Positions 18,450-28,591 of a stretch of 64,000 bases of DNA are shown one piece after another. The stretch lies in NCBI GenBank assembly GCA_965223435.1, contig CBDCWQ010000023.1:1-64000 (forward strand). Direction: 5' to 3'. The notes beneath the pieces were generated by a model. It ran no database searches and was not told where the DNA came from. It worked only from the letters and a program-made list of their open reading frames with translations. Source of the DNA: CBDCWQ01 sp965223435. Its GTDB lineage: Bacteria; Myxococcota; Kuafuiibacteriia; Kuafuiibacteriales; Kuafuiibacteriaceae. Position 1 is the first letter of the stretch. Each line of letters starts with the position of its first letter. Made by a program: the position numbers and the translations under genes.

Positions 18450-19774
18450 TAGTCGATTCCTTTGTAGGTTCTGACTTGCGTGAACTCGTAGTCGAGATGT
18501 TCGACGAAACTGTGGGCCCCCCGCCCCTCCTTAAACAATTTTCCGGTGCTCTTGTCTACGAAGGCCTTAAACGAACGCCCCCCGGCTCCCGGATCCTTGA
18601 ACTTATAGAAGAGGCGTCCACTGGCATCATAACCGCGGCCGTAAATGGTTACGAAATGATCGGTCAGTCGGTCGCGGTTGTACCGGTTGTCGCCGTAGGA
18701 CACCCCCACCAGAGCTGGATGCCCCCGGTCTAGCAACTTATCAATATAAGCGCGACCCCTCTTCGCCTGGTGGGAGTCCACCGCGAGACGCCCCTCTCTG
18801 TCTTCAGCGTAGGCCATCTGAAGCGCCTTGCCGGGGCCGTTCAGCCTCGGGGATTTTCGACCGAACTTCTCGGCATTGAACTCGTTCGTTTGATCACGTG
18901 CTGCTTTGAAGCAAGCGGACGCAGGATGGTGGTAGCGGTTGCGTCCATTTGGCTTCTTCGCAAACTGGCTGATGCCCCTCATGGGGAGCTGGACGGTCGA
19001 TTTGCGGATCCGTGAGGGCACGACGAGGGCATCGCTGGCGGCCCTCAAGGGTCTTTGCGCAGGCGCCGGTCTTAGGCCCGGCGGCGCATACTGCGCTAAA
19101 CCGTGATTCTTGCGCACTTCCGCCCTCAGACCGTGAAAGATTTCGCCTGCGGTACTGTCTTTGACGGTCCGATCGGGCGCCATGGCTTTGGTTTCGATCT
19201 TGCCGTCGATTTTCCCGTCGGCGCGATCCACGAGCTTGAGGAGAGACTTGAGTTCAGAGCCCCGGATCTGACCATCAGGCCCTGCGAGTTTTTCGAGGTG
19301 GGCCTTCTTGATTCCGGCCGCTGCCATCTTCTTCGCAAGTGCTGGACTTATGGTGTTGAGGTCAATCACGCCGCGACGACGGCGGCCGGCCAAGGCACGA
19401 TGCGCGCTTCGCCTGGAAACCACACCCTTGCCCACAAGGCGATTCGCATCGAGCTCCTGTTTCAGTTCATCATAGAGGGCGCCGCTTTTGGTGGGGGCCA
19501 TGTTGCCCTGGCTGTCCTTTCGGGCGACGACCAAACTTCGACGGTTGCGATTGCCGTCAAATCCATCGACAAACTTGAAGAGCTTGTCGAATTCATGCCC
19601 GCTGATTTTTCCATCGGAACCGGCGATCCTCTTAAGATGTGCTTCGCTGACCCCGAGTTTACTCAACTCATTCTTGAGCGGCTTACTCAGGTTTTTGGCG
19701 TCGATCACCCCGTTGTTTTTTCGAAATTCCCTTACGAAACGTTGACGCGACTTCCGTTGAATCTGCCCGGACAT
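18449..19774 (-). CDS. EF-hand-like repeats plus papain-fold (C39-like) domain protein
   Basis: 441 residues without a signal peptide. Two related N-terminal units, at about 20-72 (LKRIAGSDGKISGHEFDKLF) and 135-190 (LEKLAGPDGQIRGSELKSLL), resemble EF-hand loops with some calcium ligands changed. The C-terminal 160 residues look like a papain-fold peptidase. Cys 288 is in a helix start (HPASACFKAARDQ), His 373 in TDHFVTIYGRGYD, and Asp 394 in FYKFKDPG. This Cys-His-Asp layout fits C39-like peptidases and amidase effectors. The gene is translationally coupled to the TPR-like gene downstream. It could be an effector with its partner or immunity protein, but this is inference. Confidence 0.65.
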   Translation of the reverse strand: MSGQIQRKSRQRFVREFRKNNGVIDAKNLSKPLKNELSKLGVSEAHLKRIAGSDGKISGHEFDKLFKFVDGFDGNRNRRSLVVARKDSQGNMAPTKSGALYDELKQELDANRLVGKGVVSRRSAHRALAGRRRRGVIDLNTISPALAKKMAAAGIKKAHLEKLAGPDGQIRGSELKSLLKLVDRADGKIDGKIETKAMAPDRTVKDSTAGEIFHGLRAEVRKNHGLAQYAPPGLRPAPAQRPLRAASDALVVPSRIRKSTVQLPMRGISQFAKKPNGRNRYHHPASACFKAARDQTNEFNAEKFGRKSPRLNGPGKALQMAYAEDREGRLAVDSHQAKRGRAYIDKLLDRGHPALVGVSYGDNRYNRDRLTDHFVTIYGRGYDASGRLFYKFKDPGAGGRSFKAFVDKSTGKLFKEGRGAHSFVEHLDYEFTQVRTYKGID

Positions 19775-20153
19775 CTATTTCGACCCCTCCCCTTGAAGCG
19801 CTGATGTTCGTCGTGAATCCAAAATCTATGCCAAACACGGCGCCGCCGGATTTGGCGCTGGCCACTCGAAAGAAAGACCGAGCGCCTCTCTCGTGGGCCC
19901 CCCATGAACCTCGTAAAAAGCTGTGAGGGGGTCGTGGGGAACTCCGGTTTGGGGCCGTTCTTGGGGCCGTCACCGGTGACGTATCACCCCCGAGAATGTG
20001 TCAGACCGGTGTATCCGGCGGCTCTCTGACCGCGCCGCTCGGACCCCCATCAAAGAGGGCGATGCGTTTCTTTCTAAGGGTATACACCCGACGATCCAAT
20101 CCTCAAGCCAGTCCCTCGCAGGGTCAAGAGCCGGCGCCATGCAATGGGCCAAA
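19775..20153. other. Intergenic region, no gene seen
   Basis: I see no recognisable ORF or RNA. It should contain the promoter of the EF-hand/papain-fold gene (reading leftward) and the 3' end of the giant pseudogene. Confidence 0.4.
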
Positions 20154-23100
20154 CTATTGGTCGTTTATCGACTCAAGAAGCGAACGCCGAAGCTCTTTTT
20201 CTTCGGACAAAAGCTCAAGCCACACTTCTTTGGCATCTTCATCACTTTTCCACTCCCCGACGCTCACCGAGTATCCGTGTTTCTCGAGAACCTTTCTTAC
20301 GAACGGAGGGAGCCCGTCTGCGGCGAGAAACATCTCACGAGGTTGCACAACGTATTCTAGCTCGGGAGGCATCGCTATAGGGTCATTCAAGATGGCCTGT
20401 GGATCTTGTTGAAGCAGCAGATCGTACGTCGCGTCCACTTCGTGTTCCTTAAGATGCGGCAGGTTCTGCCAAAAAAGAAGGTCACGGACCTGCCTGTTCC
20501 ACGCGGTCTTCGAAACTTCTCCTTGTTGAAGCATTTCAACGGCCCGGGCCAAAATCTCACGCGTCGCTTGTTCTTGAGGCGGTTTCCGGACGTGAAAAGG
20601 GCGTGGGTTCTCCGGAGATTGCCGCATGGCCATAAGAAAGAGTTCTCCCCAAACGGACAATGCTTCGGTCGCAAAACGCTCTTCGTATGCCTTCTTGTTG
20701 AAGTGCACGGAATCCGCCTCTAGATATCCCAAGGCCACTTGGAAAAAGCGCTGTTTTCGAAAGTGTTCGTAAAGAAACGCCCGATAATCTTCTGAAAACG
20801 TGAAAAACACATAATGCAAGCCCTCGTGGAATAACGTCTCACTGAATTCCTCCGGGCCCATGTCTTCGCCAACTCCACCGAGTACTTTGGATAGCGTGTT
20901 CAAGTCTGGTTGGTAGAGCAAAGAATGACCCATGGTCCTGGGAATCACGCCAAACACATTGCTCCCAAAGTTCAGACCGCTGGCTAACGAGGCCGTCTCG
21001 AGAATGTTCATCGTGAACGCGCTGGACTTGATACTCCGTACAATGGCGGTCTTATCGGCGTTGTACCCCACTGGCGTGATGAACTGCAGGCCTGGAACTA
21101 CGCCCGTTACGATGTCCGAGTCAAAATACTTCAGGGCTACCGAAAGTGGCAGGGGCTGAGAGACCAAGTCTTTTGTTCGTCGTAGTACAGAATCGGAGAA
21201 CGTTCTTTGGTCGGGCGTTTCGAGCGGATACAGAAGGTAAATAGGATGGAATTTACTGTCACTCAATGGTCGGTCCCTGCTGATTTCCCACCCTAGACCG
21301 AGCGCCAATTGATCGCCGTTTGGACCAGGAATGATGAGAAACGGCGCACTTCTCTTTTCTCCGGAGCCGGTTTTGAACTCCATTATCAGCAGAGGAAACG
21401 GATTCTTACGATGGAGGCCCAGCCGCCGACCAAAGGCCGGTGACGTATCGTACAAAGTGAGAATGCTCGACGAAGAATCCTCTGGGAGTAGGCTTATACT
21501 GTGCTGCAACTGGGCAGTAAACGATAGGTCTAGATCGAAAATGTAATCCGGATTCCAGGTTAAGGGTACGCTGCCTGCCGAGGCTAACACCCCGTTGAGC
21601 TTTTGATGAAGTTCGTTCGCTAGCACCGCAAACTCTGGTGACCCGCGAGGAAATGATGTTTCCAGTTTCGTATCGATGACTCTCTCCCCTCTAAAATATA
21701 TCGCCCCCTTCCCCGTAGAGTATTGCCCAACATGCATGATGATATGTTTTGGAACCCAATCTGCGACAACAGTGGTTATAAGGAATTCTTGGGAGAGCTC
21801 TTCGGAGGTCACATCGGATCGGAGCACAAAACTTGTTCGCAACTGACCACCATTGGTACGAAGAAGCAGGGTTCGGCCGTCTCGAGCGACGTCGGAAGAA
21901 AGAATCGCCGTCCTGTCGAGCATCGCCAAAAGGGTAGTGAAGGCAGTCGAAAGGTCGTTCCAAAACACTCTATTAAGCACGGCAGTGACGACCGCGTGGC
22001 CGTCATCGTCAACTTCCATTTGTTCGGTGTACGATTGCTTCTTGTCGCCATCGTCTCCTGAACGTAGCTGGAACCCCTGGTGGTCCAGCATGTAATTGAA
22101 TTCTGGGTCTTTCTCTAGCAGCTGGAAAAGGCGTTGGAGCATCTCTGGCTTGCCGCGAAATTTCTTGGCGGACAGCAAGACGCCGTGTTTCATGAACTGG
22201 TAGCGACTTCGATCCACGATGAGAATATCATCGTCTCCTGCCGAATCCGCGGACTTCGATACGACTGGAGAGGGTGCCACTTCACCCCTTGCCTCCGGTG
22301 TGGATCCGACGGAGTCGGTAGGGCCAGCAGAAGGCCCCCTGGCCTTGGTTTTCGCGCCGACGGCAAAACGTTCGGCCGCCGCTCGGTCGAACTCACCACG
22401 GATCATGAGTTCGATGATGTACAAGAAAGCGATACGCTGTTCGTGGGGGAGGGTATTGGCGAAGGGCGCGATGTGTTTCCAAAACTTGTGGTCTCGGACG
22501 AAATCTTCCAGCACTGCGAATCGAGGGCGGGTCGTTTTCAGCTTGAACACCGGCCAAAGCGTGTCCGCCTTCGGTGTCAGGAGACCGAAATGCCCGGCCG
22601 GGACAGCGACGCCCAGCCAGTCGATCTGGATGAGGTAGATGCTCTGGTCTTCGAAGTGAAGCGCGGGATTCGACAAGGGGTCGAAATTTGGGTCCTCGGG
22701 ATAGATGGGGGTCTCCGCCCGAATTGTGGTCTCGTTTTTGAGGTGACTCCCCACTGGTTGGACGGCCACTTGCTCGGGGACGACCACGCCGATGCGTTCC
22801 CAAGATGCTTCCGGAGGTGGGCTGCCAGAGACCACGAGGGTCTCGAGGCCCGCATCCACCTGTCCGCTCGCTAGGTAGGCCGCAGCGTTGGCCCCTGCCA
22901 AGGCCCCCAAAGTCCATTCTTTGGGAAGCTTGGCCACCTCGTTCAGCCACCGAGTGGCAGCCGGCCCAGACTTTGAGGCCAGCCGGCTCGGAACCGAGAG
23001 AAGCTGTGTGCCCCATGCCACCACCACATCATCGGGGGCACGACTGAAGTGGCCCGATTTGATCCCGGTTACCATCGTGCGCAGGGCCTGTCCGAGGTTT

Positions 23101-23483
23101 TCAAGTGAGGGCTGCGGGGTTGCGTTGAAATCAAAAGACTGAGGATTCACAAAAAAGAGAGCCCGCGGGGAGGGGACGGGCGTTTGCTCGGTGGCCGTGA
23201 GGTCGGATGGGTCAATCCAGGGTCCAGATCTGGACTCAAGAGGGGGAAACAACGCGGCTTCTGGCTGGAGTGCTTCTAAGGCGTCGGACGCAAGGGCACC
23301 GGTACGTATCGTTCGGTGAAGCCAAGGTGTGTTGAGGCCCACTCGGTCTGCGAGTCCCGGTAAATTGCCCTTTGCGTTATTGTTCACCATCTGACGGAGG
23401 GCGGAAACGTTGCGAACTTCGTCCTCGCGAGTGGGTACTTGGAAATGAGGAATCACCCGTCCCGAAATCCGCAACTGAAGCAA
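20154..23483 (-). pseudogene. Giant paralogue 2, C-terminal part with HEGLH metallopeptidase-like domain
   Basis: 1109 codons open from the IS66 boundary. The first codons (LLQLRISGRV) continue exactly in frame from 28592 once the IS66 element and one target repeat are removed. Residues 29-65 (ALRQMVNNNAKGNLPGLADR then VGLNTPWLHR) match the segment RQFVHRYAGGHLPRVARKTG of paralogue 3. Near the end, ETLFHEGLHYVFF (about 883-895) is an HExxH zinc-site motif. It is followed about 50 residues later by an acidic FATEALSVWGE, as in gluzincin-type peptidases. This domain is absent from the other two paralogues. There is no true start, so this is the severed 3' part of one gene. Confidence 0.85.
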
Positions 23484-23484
23484 A
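23477..23484. repeat. 8-bp target-site duplication of IS66, left copy
   Basis: GAAGCAAA directly before the left IS66 end; the identical octamer is at 28592-28599. IS66-family elements make 8-bp duplications. Confidence 0.95.
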
Positions 23485-23547
23485 GTAACTGTTCATTTTG
23501 GGGCGTCTGGTCAGGCCCACTTCATGGTGTAACTTTGGGGTCTGCGC

Positions 23548-23808
23548 TCAATGTGCAGCAGGTGTGGAGTTCTGAAGGTTATTCTCGCGAAGGAAATCTT
23601 CGAGCGCGGTTTGCCAGTTGGCTGGCAAGAGCTGATCGAGCTCCCGGTTCGGCCAAGTGTCGATATGGGCGATGATGCTAGGAAGGTACTTTCCACAATC
23701 GACGCCTGCCGCGTCGGCGGTGGAGACAACCGAAAGGACATCGGCGAATCGCTCGGCGCCTCCCCTGGAGCCAGCAAAGAGCCAGGACTTTCTTCCGGAA
23801 GCAGGTCC
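23548..23808 (-). pseudogene. IS66 TnpC transposase, C-terminal fragment
   Basis: Minus-strand reading gives GPASGRKSWLFAGSRGGAER and then IIAHIDTWPNRELDQLLPAN with stop at 23548. This is the canonical TnpC C-terminal region (the GRKNWLFAGS motif and the closing ELLPWNW-like segment). The N-terminal part is at 26404-27718, beyond the nested recombinase element. Confidence 0.9.
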
Positions 23809-23864
23809 AAGGCCATTGTGCCCATATCGGATTTAGAGCACGTGTCACGTACCCGTGGCACCCA

Positions 23865-24296
23865 ATGTTCGGCAATGAAGTTGACGTTGCCTACGAGGAG
23901 GTACGGCGAGGAGAGAGAGTTTACGTCTGCTTCCTTCCAGACGACTCTGGAGTGGTGATTCCGCGCTGGATGTTCGAGGTAGCGACCTGCGAGGGGATGA
24001 AGCTAGGGAGGCGCCAGGCCTCGCTGGTCGCGTTGCTGGAGCTAGAGAAGCTGGTGTCGGCCGTAAGACTCGATCCGGGAACGGCAGGGAGCAAGAATCC
24101 ACCGAAGGAGGACTCCAATGCCGAATCAACCCACCGCGAATCATGCGGGGAACAAAGTAACACAGCTTCCGCTGTTCAACACCACGATCCCTATCGAAAA
24201 TCTGGATTTCGCATACCAAAAGATGACGGTCGAAGTTCTGGCGAGGCTCTTGCTGGAGGCCAGCGGATTCAAAGTAAGAGCGGAGGTGCGCAATGA
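23865..24296 (+). CDS. Small conserved protein accompanying the serine recombinase
   Basis: The first ~80 residues (FGNEVDVAYEEVRRGERVYV then CFLPDDSGVVIPRWM) look like the small proteins encoded next to such recombinases. From memory these are grouped as DUF5372, with a start like VTHPFHPLFG. Indeed VTYPWHP lies in frame just upstream of the ATG at 23865. No start codon is seen there, so the true start is unclear. The C-terminal third overlaps the next ORF by 179 bases and is probably not genuine, so a lost stop or frameshift near 24115 is likely. Its role is unknown. Confidence 0.5.
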   Translation: MFGNEVDVAYEEVRRGERVYVCFLPDDSGVVIPRWMFEVATCEGMKLGRRQASLVALLELEKLVSAVRLDPGTAGSKNPPKEDSNAESTHRESCGEQSNTASAVQHHDPYRKSGFRIPKDDGRSSGEALAGGQRIQSKSGGAQ

Positions 24297-24306
24297 AGCC
24301 TCGTGA
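24118..24306 (+). CDS. 62-residue ORF upstream of the recombinase
   Basis: The ATG follows a GGAGG at a good distance (24106-24110). The product is protein-like (NLDFAYQKMTVEVLARLLLE) but has no domain I recognise. It overlaps the recombinase start by 14 bases, so the two are likely co-translated. It may be a recombination directionality factor or just a conserved accessory ORF. Confidence 0.55.
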   Translation: MPNQPTANHAGNKVTQLPLFNTTIPIENLDFAYQKMTVEVLARLLLEASGFKVRAEVRNEAS

Positions 24307-26377
24307 ACTTCCCTCGGATGTCGTTCGACGTCGAGCAATCGTCTATGTGCGGCAATCAACCAGTATTCAGGTCAGCGAAAATCTCGAGAGCCAACGTAGG
24401 CAGTACGAGCTGGTCGACTTGGCAAAAAGCTATGGTTTTAAGGACGTTGCTGTCATCGATGCCGATCTCGGTGTCTCTGCCAGCGGCACCGTAGAGCGCC
24501 CTGGTTTTCGAAATTTGGTGGGCCAAATTTGCGAAGGCATCGTCGGCGCAGTGTTCTGCCTCGAAGCTTCGCGTTTGGCTCGCAATGGACGCGATTGGCA
24601 TCACTTGATGGAACTATGTGCGCTCGTTGATGCCCGCGTCATCGATGCCGACGGGGTTTATAATCCAAAGATGCCCAACGATCGGCTGCTCCTCGGACTG
24701 AAAGGAACGATGAGTGAGTTCGAACTCACGGTGCTCCGACGTCGGCTTCTTGATGCTGCGAGGGCCAAGGCTCGACGCGGTGAACTGCGAATGCCTGTTC
24801 CTGTTGGGTATCTTTGGCCGCGAGACACTGGTCTGGTTATGGATCCGGATCAAAGAGTGCAGGAGGTCATTCGAACCGTTTTCCGACTGTTTGAGCGTCA
24901 CGGTAGTGCGCGACAAGTCTTGCTCCACATGCGCAAGGAGGGGATCGTGTTTCCTCGCCCCGCAGACGCAAAGCAACTCACTCGTTTGACGTGGCGCGCT
25001 CCGTGCTACCGCAACGTAATCTCGGTGCTCCAGAATCCGTTCTATGCTGGCGCGTATGCGTACGGAAAATCTCAGGTGCAGACCAGAATCGTGGATGGAC
25101 AGGTCCGAAAGTCATACGGCCGGGCCCGCTCCCGTGAAGACTGGATCATTATTCGGGACCACCACGAAGGCTACGTTTCCTGGGAGCAGCATGAAGGAAT
25201 TCAGAAGAGGCTATCTCAGAACAGTTTTTCGAAGTCTTCCGGTGCCGCAAAATCCGCCCGTGGCGGGTTGGCACTTATGGCCGGTCTCCTTCGCTGCCGC
25301 CGCTGCGGTCGCATGCTCCAGGTCTCCTACGGAGGCAGAGGCATCCCCAAGCCCCGCTACTCATGCCGGCGTGGAAACGAAATGCAGGGACTTAAGCCGT
25401 GCATTACATTTGGGGCCAGTCGCCCGGATCTCGCAGTGGGATCTGAGATCCTTGCCGTGGTCCAGCCACTCGCGATAGAAGCGGCCATCATGGCCGAGCA
25501 GAATGCGGAGCTCCAAATCCAAGAGAGGCATCGAGCATATGAGCTGGAACGCCAGCAAGCAGAATACGAAGAGAGACTCGCCGCGCGTCGTTATCAATCC
25601 GTAGATCCAGACAATCGACTTGTCGCATCCGAGCTTGAGGCGCGATGGAATACGGCGATCGAAAAACTGCGTTCGTGCGAGGCAAAGATCACCGAGAAGC
25701 GTTCTCAAACGATAGTGCCACCAAAACGCGAGGAACTCCTAAAGCTCGCCGATGAGCTTCAAAAAGTGTGGACCGCACCAACTACGGAGCAGCGCACTAA
25801 ACAGAGACTTATACGAACGCTCATCGAAGAGATCTTAGTAGACGTCGATGACTCCACAAGGGAGATTGTCCTTGTTATTCACTGGCGTGGCGGAAGGCAT
25901 TCGGAGCTTCGTGTCCGTAAACCGAAACCGGGAGAGCACACCATGCGAAATTCTCCTGAAGTGGAGGAAACCATTCGGCAGATGGGCACCCGGTGGTCCG
26001 ATGATCATATCGCAGCCACACTGAACCGAATGGGGACGAAGACTCCGTACGGCCACACCTGGAACGCACGAAGGGTATCTCAATTCCGTCGCAGCAAAGG
26101 CATTCCAGGATACGAATCCGCCATCAAGGACGGAAAATGCCTCACGATGTCAGAAACTGCTGAGAAACTAGGGGTCAGTGCCCATGCGGTCAGAAAGCTT
26201 ATTCAGGAGAAAATTCTCCCCGCAAAGCAACACGTCTTCGATGCTCCCTGGCAGATACAGGCAACTGATCTTGAAAAACCCGAGGTACAAGAGGCCCTCA
26301 AGAACCGGCAAAGGCGCGCAGGGCGCCCGTGTCGAATTTCCCGTGACGATCGAACTTTAGAGATTCCAGGTATTTAA
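24293..26377 (+). CDS. Large serine recombinase
   Basis: 694 residues. The N-terminal resolvase catalytic domain has AIVYVRQST (nucleophilic Ser) and EASRLARNGRDW (catalytic Arg region). A recombinase domain follows, then a zinc ribbon with LRCRRCGRML and a second Cys pair (YSCRRGN...KPC), then a coiled coil rich in Glu, Gln and Arg (about 400-470). A C-terminal extension has two helix-turn-helix-like parts, WSDDHIAATLNRMG and MSETAEKLGVSAHAVRKLIQ. The start has GGAGGTG eight bases upstream. It is intact, ends 24 bases before the insertion boundary, and should catalyse integration and excision of this element. Confidence 0.93.
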   Translation: MKPRELPSDVVRRRAIVYVRQSTSIQVSENLESQRRQYELVDLAKSYGFKDVAVIDADLGVSASGTVERPGFRNLVGQICEGIVGAVFCLEASRLARNGRDWHHLMELCALVDARVIDADGVYNPKMPNDRLLLGLKGTMSEFELTVLRRRLLDAARAKARRGELRMPVPVGYLWPRDTGLVMDPDQRVQEVIRTVFRLFERHGSARQVLLHMRKEGIVFPRPADAKQLTRLTWRAPCYRNVISVLQNPFYAGAYAYGKSQVQTRIVDGQVRKSYGRARSREDWIIIRDHHEGYVSWEQHEGIQKRLSQNSFSKSSGAAKSARGGLALMAGLLRCRRCGRMLQVSYGGRGIPKPRYSCRRGNEMQGLKPCITFGASRPDLAVGSEILAVVQPLAIEAAIMAEQNAELQIQERHRAYELERQQAEYEERLAARRYQSVDPDNRLVASELEARWNTAIEKLRSCEAKITEKRSQTIVPPKREELLKLADELQKVWTAPTTEQRTKQRLIRTLIEEILVDVDDSTREIVLVIHWRGGRHSELRVRKPKPGEHTMRNSPEVEETIRQMGTRWSDDHIAATLNRMGTKTPYGHTWNARRVSQFRRSKGIPGYESAIKDGKCLTMSETAEKLGVSAHAVRKLIQEKILPAKQHVFDAPWQIQATDLEKPEVQEALKNRQRRAGRPCRISRDDRTLEIPGI

Positions 26378-26403
26378 GGAGGTACCGCATAATGAAACCA
26401 AAA

Positions 26404-27718
26404 CGGCAATGCGACGGAGTCGTCGTTCTGCCTCCCCGTTATCAATCTCGAGGCGGCCGTCTATCGCAAAGGGAAGCCTGAGCTTGTCCCACTGATTGAT
26501 AAAATAGGTCACCCCTTGCTTCATAGGCTTGAGCAGAGGCATAGCCTTGAGTGCCTCAGCGTGCTCGAGGATTTCCTCCATAATGGGGAGACTCTGGGTG
26601 CGCCGTCGCTCAAGCCGCTGAGGCGCAAGCAAAGCATGTCCTTTGCACTGTGCTTCAATTCGATAGATACGCTGGAAGGCATCGACAAAAGGACGCGCCG
26701 CGGTATCTCCGAATTCGAGCGCTTGAACGAACGGTCGACGTGCGTGCATACAGCATCCCGCGAGCAGTCGTCCAACCTTATCACCCCTGTTCGCGTCGGC
26801 GATCCGTTCGTAGCCGCGATAGGCATCGCCCTGAAGCATTGCTTTGGAGTCACGAAGCCACTTCTCGGGATGCTCTGCCTCCCACGTGGGCGCGTATTGG
26901 TAAGCCACATAGGTCAAAGTCTTCGAAAGGTCGCCTCCGGGATCGAAGTACCGCCCCACGAATACCCACATCTTCCCGTTCACCACGCCGCCCTCGACGT
27001 CTCGGTCTCGGACGCGAATCGATGTATCATCGAGATGAATCATATCGGACTTGCGGACGAGCTCGGTGATACGATGACAGAGCGGCTTGAGGATTTCGTG
27101 CCCAAAGCTTTCCCAACGGCTGAGCGTGGAGATTGCGAAATCGCCACCGGCGCGTCTGAAAATCTTCTGCGTACGACGAAGTGGTAGCCCGTCCACCGTC
27201 TTGTTTGTTATCAGAGCAGCGAGAAGCCTTGGCCCCGGCCAAGCGCCGTCCCGGGCATGGGTTGAGGGCGCTGGAGCTTTTTTCACTTCGCCTTCGCACA
27301 ACCTGCACGCGATGGTTTCACGTAGGTATTCGATGACCTCAAACTTCGGTGGTGTATACTCGACAACGAGACTCCGGTTGTGACCAATGGTGCACCGAGA
27401 CTCACCGCACTGAGGGCAGGGCCGGTCATCGTCAGCAACACAGAGCTTCTCGGTGCGTGTGGGCTTGAGGGGGGCGCGCCGCTTCTTCCTTTTTCGTTTC
27501 TTTGGCCCGGGCGTTTCCTTTTCTTCTGGCTCAGGCTCCGGCGTTCGCAAGGCTACAGCTTCGAGCGTGTCGACAAAGAGACTCTGCTGGCCACAAAGCG
27601 CCTTCTCCGAGCGCCGTCCGAACAACTGCTTTTGTAGATGGTGGATCTCGACAGCCTGATCTTCGATGACCTTCTGAGCGGTCTGAAGAACGGCCGCAAG
27701 CGCCTCTTTTGAGGGCAT
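26404..27718 (-). pseudogene. IS66 TnpC transposase, N-terminal fragment
   Basis: About 438 residues of TnpC. It has an N-terminal coiled coil with QLFGRRSEKA, a zinc-finger-like CPQCG...C segment, the HARDGAWPGPRLLAALITNK region and a DDE core (HLDDTSI, GDAYRGYERI, EIDNGEAERRLRRIAV). The frame leaves IS66 sequence after RIAV, where the recombinase element begins. A spurious tail runs to a stop at 26357. The C-terminal end is at 23548-23808. Confidence 0.92.
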
Positions 27719-27850
27719 TTCGCCGTCCTTGTTCGAAAGGACTTCGATGAGGTCCGTGAAGTTGACCAGCTCGGTAGTCGTCTTCTTGATACGCGTCTTC
27801 GAGATGAATTGGAGTTACAAGCTCAAAGCTTACGAGGCAAGCAGAAAACG

Positions 27851-28219
27851 CTAAGTTTGTAAAAGCTTCAGCGTCGGCGATGTTTGTGTTCTCCATCCTC
27901 GTTTCATCGACGAAAGGTCGATGTCATCTAAAAAACGAAGCATCGATTTCGTGTCCATTTCCCAACAGAACCGACCATCTTCGAACCGGGGACGACGAAA
28001 TCGTCCTCGGTCGAGTCGCTTCGCAAGAATGCACCAGCCGTGCGGATCATGAAAGAGCACGCGCACTTGGTTGCATCGCTTGTTAAGGAACACAAACAGG
28101 CCTCCGTGGCGCGGATCAATCTTTAAGTCTTGAAGCGCAGTTGCTGCCAGTCCGTCGAAAGAACGACGAAGATCAACCGGCTCGACTGCGAAAAAGACCC
28201 GAGTACCGGAAGGGATCAA
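27851..28219 (-). CDS. tnpB: IS66 accessory protein TnpB
   Basis: 122 residues with the TnpB signature: VDLRRSFDGLAA, HGGLFVFLNKRCNQVRVLFH and LDRGRFRRP. It is required with TnpA and TnpC for IS66 transposition. It overlaps tnpA by four bases. About 130 bases separate it from tnpC. Confidence 0.93.
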   Translation of the reverse strand: MIPSGTRVFFAVEPVDLRRSFDGLAATALQDLKIDPRHGGLFVFLNKRCNQVRVLFHDPHGWCILAKRLDRGRFRRPRFEDGRFCWEMDTKSMLRFLDDIDLSSMKRGWRTQTSPTLKLLQT

Positions 28220-28551
28220 CGGTCGCCACCCATAAGTATATCAAGGATCTCCCCCACAACCCCCGGCTGACTCGGAAAGCGAACGAAGGCATCTCCAATC
28301 AAGACCTCGACGGATTCCTCAAAACCGAGGCTGTCAGATTCTCTCCTCTTGTTACGGGACGGTACTGTGACTTCAATGAAGCTCGGCGAGACCCCGACCT
28401 GCTTCGTCCAGTACACCAGCTTCGGTTTCGACACACCTCGAACTCGACAAAATTCTCCCTTGCTCAACCCGCTTCTTCGCCATTCAGAAACAAGCGCCTT
28501 GCCATCCGCCTTTGTGAAGTAGGATTCGCTCATGTCCCGAGCATGCTGCAT
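28216..28551 (-). CDS. tnpA: IS66 accessory protein TnpA
   Basis: 111 residues with the IS66 TnpA helix-turn-helix pattern (VSEWRRSGLSKGEFCRVRGV then SKPKLVYW). First gene of the element's operon. Intact. Confidence 0.88.
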   Translation of the reverse strand: MQHARDMSESYFTKADGKALVSEWRRSGLSKGEFCRVRGVSKPKLVYWTKQVGVSPSFIEVTVPSRNKRRESDSLGFEESVEVLIGDAFVRFPSQPGVVGEILDILMGGDR

Positions 28552-28591
28552 GCGATCACGCTCGCCTAGGCGCCCCAGAAAGAACAGTTAC

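Larger units (their letters stand above)
23811..26403 (+). mobile_element. 2.6-kb large-serine-recombinase element inserted in tnpC
   Basis: The boundaries are inferred from where TnpC coding sequence stops on each side. Restoring GCC GTT GGA CCT GCT in tnpC leaves the dinucleotide TT (AA on the plus strand) at 23809-23810 and again at 26402-26403. This is the kind of 2-bp core expected from serine recombinases. The element carries three plus-strand genes: a small DUF-like gene, a 62-residue ORF and the recombinase. Confidence 0.8.
23485..28591 (-). mobile_element. IS66-family element interrupted by a serine-recombinase element
   Basis: Both ends begin GTAACTGTTC and match over 19 of the first 21 bases as inverted repeats. 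GTAA ends are typical of IS66. It is flanked by perfect 8-bp repeats GAAGCAAA. It contains tnpA, tnpB and a tnpC split in two. Subtracting the nested 2.59-kb insert leaves about 2.5 kb, the standard IS66 size. The target is giant paralogue 2. Confidence 0.95.
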
